Assembly (NCBI GenBank): GCA_013365365.1
Contig: JABVXU010000230.1
Location: forward strand, 22,146 to 86,145
From: Cruorifilaria tuberocauda
Taxonomy: Eukaryota; Nematoda; Chromadorea; Rhabditida; Onchocercidae
Direction: 5' to 3'
Length of the DNA stretch: 64,000 nt
Shown: positions 1-12,409 of the stretch, one piece after another
Position numbering within the stretch: position 1 is the stretch's first letter
Layout of the letters: the number at the start of each line of letters is the position of its first letter
Notes under the pieces: model-generated
Database searches by the model: none
Told to the model about the DNA's origin: nothing
Seen by the model: the letters and a program-made list of their open reading frames with translations, nothing else
Translations under genes and position numbers: made by a program

Positions 1-1505
1 AATAACAATTTTCAGAACTTTATGGTCTGAACTTTATGATCTGAAAACTTTATGATCTTTATGAAAATCAGAACTTTATGATCTGCTTGCGAATCCTGCA
101 AACGTTCCATAAATTATTAATGTTTTTAAACCTTGGCCTGGAACTCCTGGAAGAAAAATTTTGTTCATCACTTATGACTGCTACTATTGCATAAAGATTA
201 CAACTCACTTTTGAGTTCACTATCTAAATAAAATTTGCTATTGTGCCTGTTCTGTATGCGTCCGGATCATGTATTTAAAGCAGCAACCAATAAGTCCCAA
301 AAGACATTTTAATGTTCATAAATTAAGCTGTCAATTTTTTTTAATTTTAAATCATAGTTTGAAGTTCCGTCAGTCTTAATCTGTCCATGCTCTGGATTAC
401 TGTCAGTTCCGCAATTATAAATGTTTTCTTTGAGATATGGGACGGTTATGCAGAGATCGAAAGGATGGAAGTGTTGCTAATTTGACCTGTGGTCATGTAT
501 TGATTAGAGGGAAACTTTTTAAATAAACGATTTTGTTTGTTCATAACTCTTCATCTTTATGGTCAACTGAATACTTCTTGAGAATTTTATGTCTGTCTCT
601 TCAGTGTGGGTTCAAATGTCATAACATGCATTCCATATGGACCAGATTGTCAAGAGTTATCCCGGAAATCCATCATATTCCGTAGAGATATTATGTGAGA
701 AATTATGGGATTACAAATAGCAGGGGCATGGAAACATTATCCCATTTCTGTGTCTTTCCTTTTAAAGTCAATAAGGGTGCTTGTTTTTTGTATTATTTTA
801 TTTTCTATCAATTTTAGAGATCAAACAAATTTTTTATCAAAGTCGCAAAAATGATAGTGATGAGATTACAGTATCATCAAATGTATATAATCGTCTTCTG
901 TACAAACCATTTCTTGGACAATTGCTTTTTTAAGAGGAAACATCTTGTCATGCAACCTTTATTAATCCCTTCCTATTACTTTCTCTTATTTTATCTTTTA
1001 GTTATTTTCATTAATTTAAATTATTCAAGCTGTCGAATTGCAGGCAAACAATTAATTGAAGTTTAGAAAATGGGTCATAACTTTATGAAATTTCATTTAT
1101 CGCATTAATAAAAAGATTTTCTTGTGTTTGCTCTTTCAAATATATAATTTATTTTTGACTGATGAAAGAAATTTAAAAAATTACAAATAATTTTTACAAT
1201 AAAAATTTTTTTTCCATCGGTCTCTCACAAAACAGTTAGTTATGCCTTTCCTTAAATGATTGTTTAAAATTTCAACAATATTTAATATTTATTTGTCATT
1301 TATCAATAGTTTTTTCCCTTTGATCCTTAAACATCAATCTATGCAAGGTTTTCTGAATTAACTCGCGCGATTAAACAAATAGAGATTATCTCACCTTTTT
1401 ACCTTAAGATATTATCCATTTCTTTTTTAAAAGTTTCACATTCATTTTAAAATTACATTACTTACAAAAAAAGTTGCTATATTGAAAAATTTCAATATCT
1501 TACAG
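1..1505. other. Intergenic region upstream of the cysteine protease
   Basis: I can support no complete gene here. Positions 16-85 hold a short degenerate repeat described separately. Around 385-540 (+) a reading frame carries cysteine-rich, protein-like sequence (for example YCQFRNYKC, then CGHVLIRGK) interrupted by an in-frame TGA at 431-433. It could be the end or a relic of a gene lying to the left. The rest is AT-rich with no recognisable coding or RNA signal. Confidence 0.5.
16..85. repeat. Short degenerate tandem repeat, 14-bp unit
   Basis: Four copies of AACTTTATGATCTG or one-base variants lie at 16-29, 30-43, 46-59 and 72-85. The first two are directly adjacent and the others are spaced by 2 and 12 bases. 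The array may continue to the left of the window. No function is evident. Confidence 0.7.
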
Positions 1506-4241
1506 ATGTCATTCATTTTGGTGCTGACAGTTATGCTTGCACAATTACAGTATGATACTTATTGCAATATAACAATGTATAGTACTTCACAAATTAAGAA
1601 ACTTTACGACAAATTTCTCATAAAGTATGTGATGTCTTTATGACAATAATTTGAAAATGTTGAAAGTTTGAGGAAAAAAATATCCGTCACTTTTTATAGG
1701 CTATCATCTTTGGTTTTATCAGCTCAAGTATTTTTCTCACTGCACTTTGTCATTTTATCCTCTTAATTTTAATATTTTCTCACCTCGCAAAAAAAGAACT
1801 TAGTTACTCCTTTTTCAATTTGTAAATTTCCAGATATCCTCGTGATTTTGGCAGTGATACGATTAACTATCGGGAACGGTTGAAAATTTTTCAAGAAAAT
1901 GTATATGCAATTGAGAAATCAAACAATGAAAATAGTACCGCAACATATGAAATTAGTAAATTTGCCGATTGGACTGATGATGAACTTAATGCGGTTTGTA
2001 TAAATGTTCAGTTTTAATTCAATTCAATTTGATTTTGACGATAATCCCTGTCTAATATATCTTAAGGGAAAATGGAGTTGACTTGAAGGAAGTATGAAAA
2101 AATTGTTTTGGAAGTCTACTGGGCGATTTTTTTCAATTTATTTCAAATATTTTCTGTTCTTAATTAAAAGAAATTTAAATTGCAGTTTTCTGGACCACTT
2201 CTTGGACCGGATCGTTATGTGTTTCGTCATCATACTCCTGATTGGATTCACATAATCTCAAATGGCTCATCATATCCACTCCGCTGGGATTGGAGGGAGA
2301 AAGGCGGCGTAACCGCAGTTAAAAACCAACGTTAGCTTAAAATTTTTCTACAAAATTACACTTAAAAAAATCGATGTAATAAGTGATATTTTTTCATATT
2401 TAAACTCTTTTAACTGCGTGACTAGTTTTCTCAAAGACTTCAAATTCTCATATTATTTTAAATTCAGAAAACGCTTTTGTTGCAGATGTGTTGATTGATA
2501 TTTTTAGCATATAAGTGCAATTCATGTTATGCGTATGCTGTAACAGCAGTAATAGAATCGTTATATGCAATCAAATATCGGCGATATATTTCTATATCGG
2601 AATACGAAATGCTTGATTGTGATTATACCAACAATGGTTGTAAGAATGGTAATATTATGAGATCACTGGCGTTAGTTATTACTTTTTAAAAACATATTCT
2701 ACCTCTATTTCAATTCGATATCAATGAAACTATATATTTTAGTCTATTTTAAAATATATTTTTAGAATTCAACTCAAAAATAAAGATATTCATTGTAGAA
2801 AAAAATTTGTTTTTCATATTCATTTTTAATCATTTATAAATATTTCGGTACAGGTGCTCATTTATGATATCTAACTTTAGTCTATTGATAAAACGTTCTA
2901 CTCATTGTTATCAGACGAAAAGTAATTGTATATTATAACTCTTCTTTTCAATTAAACAAAAATTACGGAAATTATGGAGATATTTCACAACTTAAGTGAA
3001 ATTAAGTGAATATTAAGTCACTGACATTTTGTAGACGAGGAAAATATATCGGTTATACGCAAGCATTGAATTATCGAACATTATTTGGGAATAATTATTA
3101 TTGTCCATTGTATGGTGAAATTTTCATCAGCAAATTATATGAAATTGATCCAAATCCCAATGCAATCGCTTGGTTTATATCAAATGTTGCACCGGCTGCA
3201 TTGAGTTCGTCTTTTTTTTGAGCACTACAGGATTTTTTTTGTATAACAAATAATTTAGTGGAAATCAATCTTCACAATAGATCTTATCATTTTTATTTGC
3301 CTTAAATCTTTCTAAGAACATCAATGAGCGAAGGATGCATTCATGAATGAAAGTGACATTTGTCATTGAGGTATTTAGAAAGGACATTTTAAATATTTGC
3401 AAAAATAGGAAGGATAATTTGCTAGAAAAATTGAGTGGAAAGGGCAAATGGATCATTTTTCACTGAAATGCAGTACTTCCTTTGCTTTCATTGACTTGAT
3501 TACGACGACTAATGTCATCTGTCACTGACCTTTTCCGATCAAATACGTTTGGAATTTAAGATCTAACGAATTTCACAGTAATAGTAGAAGAGCGAATGAA
3601 GAAGATTTCAAGTATCTATTGAAAAGTTTACACAAAATTTAATAGCGGTTTCCTCTTTCCTTATTATAAAACGGAATTTAATTGTGAAAATTTGCAATGG
3701 ATTGATTATATCCTAAACTACTGAAGAGTACTGTGGCATGTAACAAATATATCTCACATTTCTTCAATCTCTTTTAATAAGAATACAACAACAATTATGC
3801 AATCATTTCTTTTCTTTACTAGAACTTTGCCAATTTTCTCTGCGTAACAGATCTCGCATTTCCAAAACGATACAAATTTTACAAATCCGGCGTATTACCG
3901 AGCATCGATGAATGTTCATTAATGAAACCAAACCATGCAGCAGAAGTGATCGGTTATGGTGCAGAAAATGGCAAGAACTATTGGCTACTCAAAAACAGCT
4001 GGGGTGAATGGTAGATATCAGTTGTTGAAATTTCTTCGACTATTCTTTTTTTGATTCTCGACGAGAAATCTAATGAAACAAGTCTTAATGCTGACATTCA
4101 TTTCATAAAACCTTATTTTTTGTAAAACCGACCATACTTATGAGAACAATTTTCAGGTGGGGAGACGAAGGGTTCTTCAAAATTGAACGAGGTATCAATG
4201 CTTGCCAAGTTGAAACCTATGTAGTATCGGCTAGTTTGTAA
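1506..4241 (+). CDS. Papain-family (C1A) cysteine protease, cathepsin-like
   Basis: Seven phase-consistent exons: 1506-1624, 1834-1993, 2186-2330, 2508-2648, 3040-3204, 3851-4010 and 4157-4241, giving 324 aa. The start directly follows a TTACAG acceptor and opens a short hydrophobic signal peptide (residues 1 to about 13), so the enzyme is probably secreted or lysosomal. Residues about 30-93 are the I29 inhibitory propeptide, ending in the SKFADWTDDE motif. The mature enzyme begins near WDWREKGGVTAVKNQ. The catalytic Cys148 lies in CNSCYAYA, His272 in PNHAAEVIGYG and Asn292 in LLKNSWG, so the triad is complete. The usual CGSCWAF has become CNSCYAY, and there is one extra residue between the oxyanion Gln141 and Cys148. 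The fifth exon uses a weak acceptor (GACGAG) chosen because it keeps the frame and the CxNGG-like motif. The subfamily is not certain. Confidence 0.87.
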
Positions 4242-5614
4242 AAGCTGAAATTTGCAGCAGATCTCGGATAATCCCTGCCGATCTTCCTCTATAACTCAAA
4301 TTGGATTCCAACTTCCAGATTTCAAATAAGGTGATTTGAATAATAGCAGTAATCGTGGAAGATACGCTAGCTTAAATGGCTTGTAGTTTTGAGTAGAATC
4401 AAATACTGCAATTCTCCGGCTCTGCTCACAATTATCATAAACCCAAACAGTTCCAACCATTCATTCTTGATGTAAAACTTACTGATATTTGTGAGATCTT
4501 ACTGACTCTTCGATTTATAAAATCCGGAAATACTTTATTTACTTGCTTTTGCAAACTATTGCAACCGTAAGCTACCTGTTTTAAAAACAAAACTGGGCAA
4601 CAATGAAGACAGAACCATTTGGACCAACCTTAATCCGGTATGATAGCTTTCAAACATTATTTTCCTTAATCATCTCAAAAGCCCTACAGACTTCAACACT
4701 TATCCATTTTAATATGATTTTTATCATTTGACATGCTCCTTTAAAAACCAATTAATTTTATACAGTTGCTATCCAGAAAAATACACTTCAAGTATTTATA
4801 TATTAATGTCCAGAGACAGAGAAAGGAAAAGGCAGGCTATCTTCAAAACTGCTTCTTGTAAGTTGCTTATTACTTCTTCGATATTTTCATCCAGACCCTA
4901 TCTCTGCAACGGTTGCAAAATAAAAGATCTTTTTCCAACATTTCTTCACAAAAAACGGGGATTGTTATTCAATACATTCTAACACCCGTAAAAATGAAAC
5001 TGGAAAATTCCGAACAGTTATAGAAAGAAACAGAAAAAGATTAAGAGCTATAACTAATAGATGCACAGTAGAGAATTAAAAGCCCATATGCTTGCCAAAA
5101 AAAAATTAGTATATACAGCTTTCATTATAGCGCAACACAGAAGACAACTCTATATGTTCCAGAAGTTTTAGAAGCGTAACGTTAAGGCAAAGTGGACTAC
5201 CGACAATTTGAATAGCAAATGAGTTTGAGAATGATTATTCCAAAAAGATGAAAAACTTCAGGAAAAATGCATAGCGAGTAGCCGGCAAATTTCCCATGGA
5301 TATCAGGAAAAAACACTACAAATAATGGAAAAAAAATATTAAAGAACTGTATAGTTTGGCATGAGGCATAAAAAATAGAAATAGTTTCAAAATCATAATG
5401 ATATTTCCTTTAAACCTACATCTTGGGCTACGTACGCATCCCAGACTTCTATTTTCCAATACATCGAGTTTATACAATCAAAGAAAGCTAATGTGAGTTT
5501 TATACAATCAAAATGTAAGCAGATCATCCAAAATCAATAATACCTATTAAAAAAGATGGGTTAAAAAAACGGAGCTTTCCGCTTATACAAATAAAGTCAG
5601 GAAATATAACCTGA
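4242..5614. other. Intergenic region between convergent protease and HSP40 genes
   Basis: Both flanking genes end here, so the stretch should hold their two 3' untranslated regions. I see no reading frame with a family resemblance, no RNA gene and no repeat. The scattered short open frames look like chance. Confidence 0.6.
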
Positions 5615-7635
5615 TCACGCTGGCAATGCATTCATTATCAGTTCTTTCGATGCCGACGAAAGCGAATCTGGGAATTTCACATCAAATTCGACAATTAAAT
5701 CGCCTCGTCGCCCAGCCATCTTAGGATTCGGTAAGCCTTGCCCCGTCAACCTGGAAACGAAGCCGATGTACTGGATAGAAGAAATGAACAAGAGTTTGGC
5801 CAAATAATTAGGAGTATATTATCTCATTTGAAAGAATGATCCATAAATCTGAGTTAATCAAAACATTTACATATAATGAAGCTGCGGCCAAATGTTAAAC
5901 AATTAGAAAATATTTTTCACAAACTAATGCTCAACAAAGTCCTCAGTGATCATCCGCTCATTAATAAGAGTCACATTATGAAAATGATCCTAAATTTACT
6001 CCATAAACTTTTCACATAGATATAAATCAAGAAATTATCAATAAATAATACTTCTGGAGCAATATGTTCTAATTAATAAATTATTTTATTTTCTTCCTCT
6101 TTTAAAGATAAAAGAAACGGACCTCCTAGACGTATTTGGTCTAATGATCTCGTTGATTCGCATTGGATATGTTGTACCATCTAGAGTTGGAACATGAACA
6201 ACCGCTCCACAGAGAGCATCACGCAATGCCAGCTTGTGTACATATCGAATATCTGCACCTTCTCGCTAAAAAATTCGCAAATAATTAGAAATAGAAGTTC
6301 ATTTTGTTCTCAAGCAGCTTTGTTCATTTCAAAGATAATAGAGAACCAAGTAAAGAATACCTTGAATTTAGGATGATGTTTGTCTTTGATAACAAAGACT
6401 ATATCAGCAGGAACGCGCCCTGGATGCTGATCACCTTCTTTGGGGAATGTGATCTTGGTTCCACTCTTCCAACCAGGTTTGATATTGATTGTCAATACTT
6501 TATCTTCTATGCGTGTCGATTGCCCATCGGGAGCTAGTACCTTCCTACAAAATTAGAAATAATATTTTAAGTGATAAGTATTTATATTAAAAACTAACAT
6601 CGGTGAGTTATGTTGTGAAATGACACAGTAAAAAATCAAAAGAATTTTAACCACTACGGAAAAAAATCAAATTAATACCTGGTAATTTTCATTTTTTTGG
6701 TACATCCCTTATAGATATCCTCTAAAGAGACCAATAGCTCATGTTGCACAACAGGATCTTGTCGCTGGCGTCGTTGATGACCACCCATACCGAAAGGCAT
6801 TCCTGGAAAATCTAAAAAGCATCCTTTATTTTAAGATTTCCATTAATGGTTACGAGAAAAAGGAGATTATTCTTAACCTCAAATATTCTTTTCATGGGAA
6901 GTTCTAATGACCTAAAACAAGAAATAATGCAATACCGAAATGCATGTCGTCGCCACCGGTTGAGAAAAAAAGTTGCGGCCCACCGCCAGTAGATCCACTA
7001 GCAAAGAACGTAGAAAATGGATCATTACCACCAAAAAATTGCGCAAACATTTGCATCGGGTCCCCTCTGCAAATTATATTCAAATTATAACTGTTACTTA
7101 CTCTTGTTGAGTAAGCAACCGTTACATTATTCACTTCTGGTACTTAAAACTTAAAACTGCACAGCTGAATTTTCCAACACATTACACTTTCATATCCAAT
7201 TTATTGTAAACAACGTTCGGCCTTAAATGACTTACTTCACAGTCCAGTAAAAGAAGGAAAGCTTACTGAAATTCATAATGCACGCCACCAGGACCTCCGA
7301 ATCCTCCCTCGCCCCCTTTCAAGCCATCTTCACCGAACTTATCATAAATTTCTTTTTTCTTCGGATCCGACAGCACATCATACGCTTCCGCTACTTCCTA
7401 AAATTGGAAATTAAGTGTGCGATGTGCTCATTACTGTAAAATTCTAAGAGTCTCAAAAACCACGAAAATTATTAAATAATCAATTCTAGACATAAACCTT
7501 AAATTTTGCTTCTGCCCCAGGTTCTTTATTCTTGTCCGGGTGGTACTTTAGTGCCATTTTACGGTACGCCTTCTTAATCTCATCATCGCTAGCACCTTTT
7601 GCAATTCCAAGTGCTTTGTAATAATCCTTGCCCAT
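5615..7635 (-). CDS. dnj-13: DnaJ/HSP40 subfamily B co-chaperone (DNAJB1/DNJ-13 type)
   Basis: Seven exons on the minus strand: 7635-7498, 7397-7267, 7066-6936, 6811-6679, 6544-6361, 6265-6123 and 5750-5615. All phases close, giving 331 aa, close to human DNAJB1 (340). Residues 1 to about 70 are the J domain, beginning [11 protein letters not shown], with the HPD motif at 32-34 that stimulates Hsp70 ATPase. A Gly/Phe-rich linker follows (about 72-150). Two beta-barrel substrate-binding domains come next ([38 protein letters not shown]), then a dimerisation tail with [15 protein letters not shown]. There is no cysteine-rich zinc domain, as expected for class B. It should act with cytosolic Hsp70 in refolding and disaggregation. 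The heat-shock element at 8839-8866 suggests control by HSF-1. Confidence 0.95.
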
Positions 7636-8838
7636 AACGTATTTTGTTTATTTCGAGAGAAAGGATATAAGCAACCAAAATACTCCGAAAGAGGTGAAAT
7701 AAGCAGTTCTGCAACACAAAGCCTGCACGTAAAGGTTTTGTTTGAAAACTGGATCGAAAATATCAACATATGAAAATATCGATATATACAGACACGTATA
7801 ATATATCTACAACACATATGCCAAAACTGAATAACAAGTAGTTGAATGTAATACATACTTCCAAATAAAAAGCACGTAATGACTCAGAATTCTTGTTAAT
7901 CACATTTATATACTGCTATTGTAGCGATGAGTACGATCACCGCAAGGGACACGTGATATTTATGCAAAAAAAAGGACAAGCAAATGAGTTTGAGTCAAAA
8001 AATTTGAATATTTGTAATTTTGAGAAACAACATGATTATGCAATCCTCTACAACCATAGAATAGTGTCAAGAAGAGAAAAAAAAGTAAATTCAATTCTAC
8101 CGTAAAAAAATGAGCGAATATTTAACTATCAAACACGATAATTGAATTCCATCTGGAATTTTAACAAGATTTGGAAAAGAATGAGCATTCTATTCCAAAT
8201 TACCGAAAAATAGATGATAAAGAAATAATTAACCAACAAATAAATGACAACATGAAGGAAGTAGAAAACTTACATCGAGCTAATGAGCTAACAAGGACAA
8301 AAGAAATCTATGAAATGAATTTGTTCATTTCTCTCCAAAATTATCCGTTTCTGTATCCGAACAGAAAAACCAAACCAATGACACAATGACAAAACAACTG
8401 AAATAAGTGGAAATAGATGGAAAGAAGTCATCCAAATCCAAGAAATCTAAATTTTCTAATAATTTCCTTCTAATTCCTTCTAAAAAAGAATAAAATAAAC
8501 CAAAAGATTTATCACCACATGGAAAAAAGAGACAAAACATGCGCACAGCGCTTACCGTTAGCCATTGGCAAGCAACAGTTCTTCAGGTTGGATTTGAATT
8601 TAAAGAAAAATCAAATTTCCAAATCTAATAAAAAAAATTGTACAAATCTAATCGAAAAAATAGGGAGAAGTGAACGGAATAAAGTAAGTGTGGAAAAAGC
8701 ATCTCTTCAAACGTCGCCATACACGTCACCCATCTCCCCCGATCCCGTCACCCGCACGCACAACACATACTACTGCCCGTCCAACAGATACATTTTGCGA
8801 TGCCCTCACCCCTCGACTCCCCCTACGCAACATTTTCC

Positions 8839-8866
8839 GAATGTTCCCGAATGTTCTCGAATGTTC
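8839..8866. promoter_or_regulatory. Heat-shock element (HSF-binding site), six pentamers
   Basis: Six inverted pentamer cores alternate without a gap: GAA at 8839, TTC at 8844, GAA at 8849, TTC at 8854, GAA at 8859 and TTC at 8864, each separated by exactly two bases. Three units already make a functional HSE, so six should bind HSF trimers cooperatively. It lies about 1.2 kb upstream of the HSP40 start codon and about 270 bp upstream of a possible leader-exon donor on the minus strand. The other flanking gene (start 12410) is a less likely target. Confidence 0.85.
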
Positions 8867-8979
8867 CATTTAGCACCGTATTCTCTACCGTAGAATGCTT
8901 TCAAACAAACTTGAAAATCTGAAAGAGCTTGAAGCGGTAAATCAAATTCCGAGCTGTTGCAGCCCTCTTGTTTGCTGTG

Positions 8980-9009
8980 AGAAACTACCGGGAATTCCCG
9001 GTAGTTTCT
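8980..9009. repeat. 30-bp perfect palindrome
   Basis: The half-site AGAAACTACCGGGAA is followed directly by its exact reverse complement, with no spacer. It lies about 115 bp beyond the heat-shock element, away from the HSP40 gene. The core is more GC-rich than its surroundings. It could be a dimeric protein-binding site, a cruciform or a very small inverted-repeat element remnant. Which is not decidable from sequence. Confidence 0.8.
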
Positions 9010-9727
9010 TTTATCATTATAATGTACTTATTGATTAATTTACTCATCTTTCTACCTTCTCATTTGTTAGTTCTTTCAAAAAGCAAGCTTAATGGCGGCA
9101 TTTTGTTCATTCTAATGGATGAAGTACTGCCACAAAGTTTACTGTACTTTTGCGCCAAACTTAATCATTCAGTTCTTTGCATTATCAAATCAGAGAAGAG
9201 CATTATAACGGAAGGGTTTAGCAAATTAAGATTCTGAAGACCAAGTAGATCAAAATGTAAATATTTTATTTGCAAAAATTGCTAATTTAATCAATTTGCC
9301 TAAGCAAATAAATTAAGCGGTAAATATCCCATGGGAAGGGAATACTCGACCGAATCCGGCATATAACTCTGAACATCGTAATCAAGAACTGGAAAAAAAT
9401 CTGAGAAATGAAAGCAAGCAGATTATATTTGCGAAAGAATGAAATTTTCAATGATCAGAAATTTATTCTAATCATATTCTATAACTGTAGGATTTTTTCC
9501 TATTTAATTACTTTTAACTGATTTACTGATTTGTGCAATATTTACTTCTAGTCAGCTAAGTTCTTTGTTTTTTAGTAATTCTTGCTTTCGGATTTTTGTG
9601 CTGAGTTACTTAGTTAGCAATTTAATTTTTTCTGTTTCAGATGCTATCTTCAATTCAGTAATTTGCTTATTCTAGAAAAACGTCAAATTATTAAGCTTAG
9701 TGGAGATAAGCTATTATTTTAGTCTTC

Positions 9728-9769
9728 AAAGAAAGAGAGAGAGGAAAAAGAAAAAGAGAAGGGGAAAAT
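9728..9769 (+). repeat. Purine-rich (GA) low-complexity run
   Basis: About 40 bases are almost only A and G, including a short GAGAGAGAG core. This is simple sequence with no coding sense. Confidence 0.6.
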
Positions 9770-10394
9770 GAATATGTTCAAAAAATCAAATTTTTCGCAT
9801 TGCTAATATCGAACTATTTATCCAGTTTGGAATTTTCATTTATTGTAATACTCTCACCACTTCACTAATTTATCATTATAATATTTCGGTATCATATAAT
9901 TTTATCACAATTTGAGAATTATTTCCATCTCAATTTTGGAATTTGCATTTTGTTATGACCAACTTAACGCATTTTCAGTTTTATTGTCTTTAGTAATTTA
10001 ATCAATCTAAGTATTCCTTATATTATTTGGATCAATAAAAGCAGCTGAAAACTTACTGTTTGGTCCTCCAATTTAGGATTAATCCGAAGTGTAATTAATA
10101 GTAAGAGAAGATTGCAATTGTTTCATATTTAATTAGTTTGAAAGCAGTAATATATAGAACTAATTTTTTATTTGCCCCATTTATGTCTTGAAATTGAATA
10201 ATTTTAAAATCCGAAATTATAGAAAATGGTTCATTTTGCGCTCTATTCGTTTAAATTTGTGGCATGCTGTCATTCTTCGGCTCTTCGAGCAATTGGCGAA
10301 GATGGGAGGATTTTCGTTGCTGTTGCTTGCCAAAAAGTTTACAACACATTTCGAGGATAAACCAGCTGCTGTGCTACTTTAGCTCACACCAACT

Positions 10395-10480
10395 GGATGA
10401 ATGATGATGATACCGACGATATTGTTGACGATGACGATCATCATTATTGTCATCCTCATTATCATTATATTCCTATGATT
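10395..10480 (+). repeat. GAT/ATC-rich imperfect triplet stretch
   Basis: Repeated GAT, GAC and CAT triplets switch from GAT-rich to ATC-rich on the same strand, so parts can fold back. The apparent acidic and histidine-rich open frame here is a by-product of the repeat and matches no family I know. Confidence 0.55.
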
Positions 10481-12391
10481 ATCAGTTTTACCAGTAGTAG
10501 TGGTAGCAGCACTCCAGTTATTAGCATTATTGTTGTTATCATTGTAATCATCAATACTGTCATTACCTATATTACTTCTCGGTCGTTTTTGTTTTGTAGG
10601 TTGCTTGTTAGCTACAGTTAACTAATTGAACCACACTGCTTCTTGTTAATATTTTTTATTTAGGATTAAAATTTCCCATCAATTATTGATTCAGTTTCAT
10701 TTTTTGTGCGAATTTCTTGAAAAATTTCCTGAATCATTTTAATTTGTCACGTTAAGTGGAAGAGATAATGCAGAAGGTGACACCATCCGCATGATGATAA
10801 TAATTATTTTATCGTTCAATAGGGAACAGATAAGTAACACTGCTTCATCTTCTTATCATCTGTTGACCTTCAAAATTTCCATGTCATTTTTTATGATATA
10901 TTCTTTTCTGTTCATTTCACTTTATCCATATTATGTCTGTGGCACTCTGGCAAGATGTGTTTCGATGTGTTTCAGTTAATACACTATTAGATAATCATTA
11001 AAATGTATATAGTATATCTACTTCGCTACAATTTTAGTGATATTTCACTATCGCTTTATCACTACGAGTTATGATTAATTTGATATAGTCGAAGAAAAAC
11101 TTAGAAAAGACGAATTTGCAACCTTCATATTTTTGTACTTAAAATAGCAATTAGGAAAGTATTACGATTATTTTACAGATGCTTTTTCTTCGCAAATGCA
11201 AATAAGATGAAGAAAAGTAGTAGTATATCTTAACGAGAATGTTATTTTTGAAAATTTTTTATTTGTTTTTGTTTTTTCAATTTTTTCTTTTTTATGCTAT
11301 CTAACGCTTTGATCAGTTCATTAACTGAATATTTGGCGCTTTTTAATTCGTTGTCAAATTGCTATCTTTTCAAACACTCTTAATCAAAAATTCAGGAATG
11401 GTTGGTTAGAAATTGTTGGTTATATTTAAAAGCATATTTTATAGAGCAAAATTGGCGAGGTTTAGCAATTTTTTGAGGCATTCAACAACCCTTATCTATT
11501 CGTATTGATAATGTAGATTGAACACAAAAAAGAGCATTTACATACTATTGAGGTCAGTAAGAATTTTTTTCCAATTAATTATAGAAGCTGAAAGAGAAAA
11601 TTGAAAAAAAGAATGCTTTTTTGCATGAAACTGAATCGCTATAACCAGCTTTTTTTTCATTTATCATGAATAACATAACCGCCGGGTTGGTGGATAAAAG
11701 CAAATGCTTAAACAGTTGATCATCGAGCTGTTTAGATAGACTGATCGAAAGATTTGATACATTTTGGTATATAATACTCCATTATTACAAATTAGATGTG
11801 TTGTAATATTCGAGCCTTTCTGATATTTTTGGTGTGATAACAGCTCTTGTATTATTACACAAAACAAAATAGGAAATCTTTACAAATATCCCGCTTTTTG
11901 TTAAAAGAATTTTTGATCAACTGTCGTCGAAATTCATCCCTTGCATTACAATGAAAAATATTTGAATATTATGAAATATTTAAATCTTTGAATTTTTTTT
12001 TAAATTAAAAGAATTTTAATGTTCTGAAATGATACGCGATCACATGTTGTCACGATAGAGATCGGATATATTTATAAATCAATCATTAGTGGACAAAATA
12101 CTTTGTATATATATAGATCCAAAAAGTTTGGAACTTTTTCAAGCTTGCAAAAAGTATCAGAAAAAGGTCCTAAGAATTTATACCCAAATTTTATAGTGTT
12201 ATCTTATGAAATTTCAGACAATATTGTTTGTGAATTTTTATCAAGACTCTAAATAATTTTTAATATTTTTTAATTATTTTTAATATTTTATTCACCTCTT
12301 AACCATTAATGTGTGCATAAATATTTTTCTTTTTTTATCTTCTAAAATGTTGATAAGCTTTTTAACATTGAAAAAATCTACCCAATATTTT

Positions 12392-12398
12392 CTTTTAG
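12392..12398 (+). promoter_or_regulatory. 3' splice acceptor just upstream of the adaptor start
   Basis: CTTTTAG lies 11 nt before the ATG at 12410. No upstream coding exon fits it, so it is a candidate spliced-leader trans-splice site that would leave an 11-nt 5' untranslated region. Confidence 0.5.
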
Positions 12399-12409
12399 AA
12401 ATACATACT

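Larger units (their letters stand above)
7636..12409. other. Divergent intergenic region with the HSP40 promoter
   Basis: This 4.8-kb space separates two divergently transcribed genes. It holds an unusually GC-rich block (about 8700-8870), the heat-shock element, a 30-bp perfect palindrome, a purine-rich run (about 9728-9769) and a GAT/ATC-rich stretch. On the minus strand a donor-like TAACG/GTAAG at about 8556 may end a 5' leader exon for the HSP40 gene, and TTGCAG near 7711 is a good minus-strand acceptor that could serve cis- or trans-splicing. I see no coding gene. Confidence 0.5.

Noticed and set aside
8556..8565. ATG plus donor on the minus strand as an alternative first coding exon of the HSP40 gene
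   Set aside because: Joining it to the best acceptor near 7711 is out of frame with MGKDYY. It could only be a leader exon with an upstream ATG.
8519..8893. Open frame of 124 codons (+)
   Set aside because: It spans the heat-shock element and a GC-rich promoter block, has no domain and contains simple-sequence Pro/Thr runs.
10397..10621. Asp/His-rich open frame
   Set aside because: It is a translation of a GAT/ATC triplet repeat.
12311..12409. Longer N-terminus for the PTB adaptor
   Set aside because: The frame is open upstream, but the MGNC start follows a splice acceptor by 11 nt and matches the myristoylated N-terminus of FRS2-like proteins.
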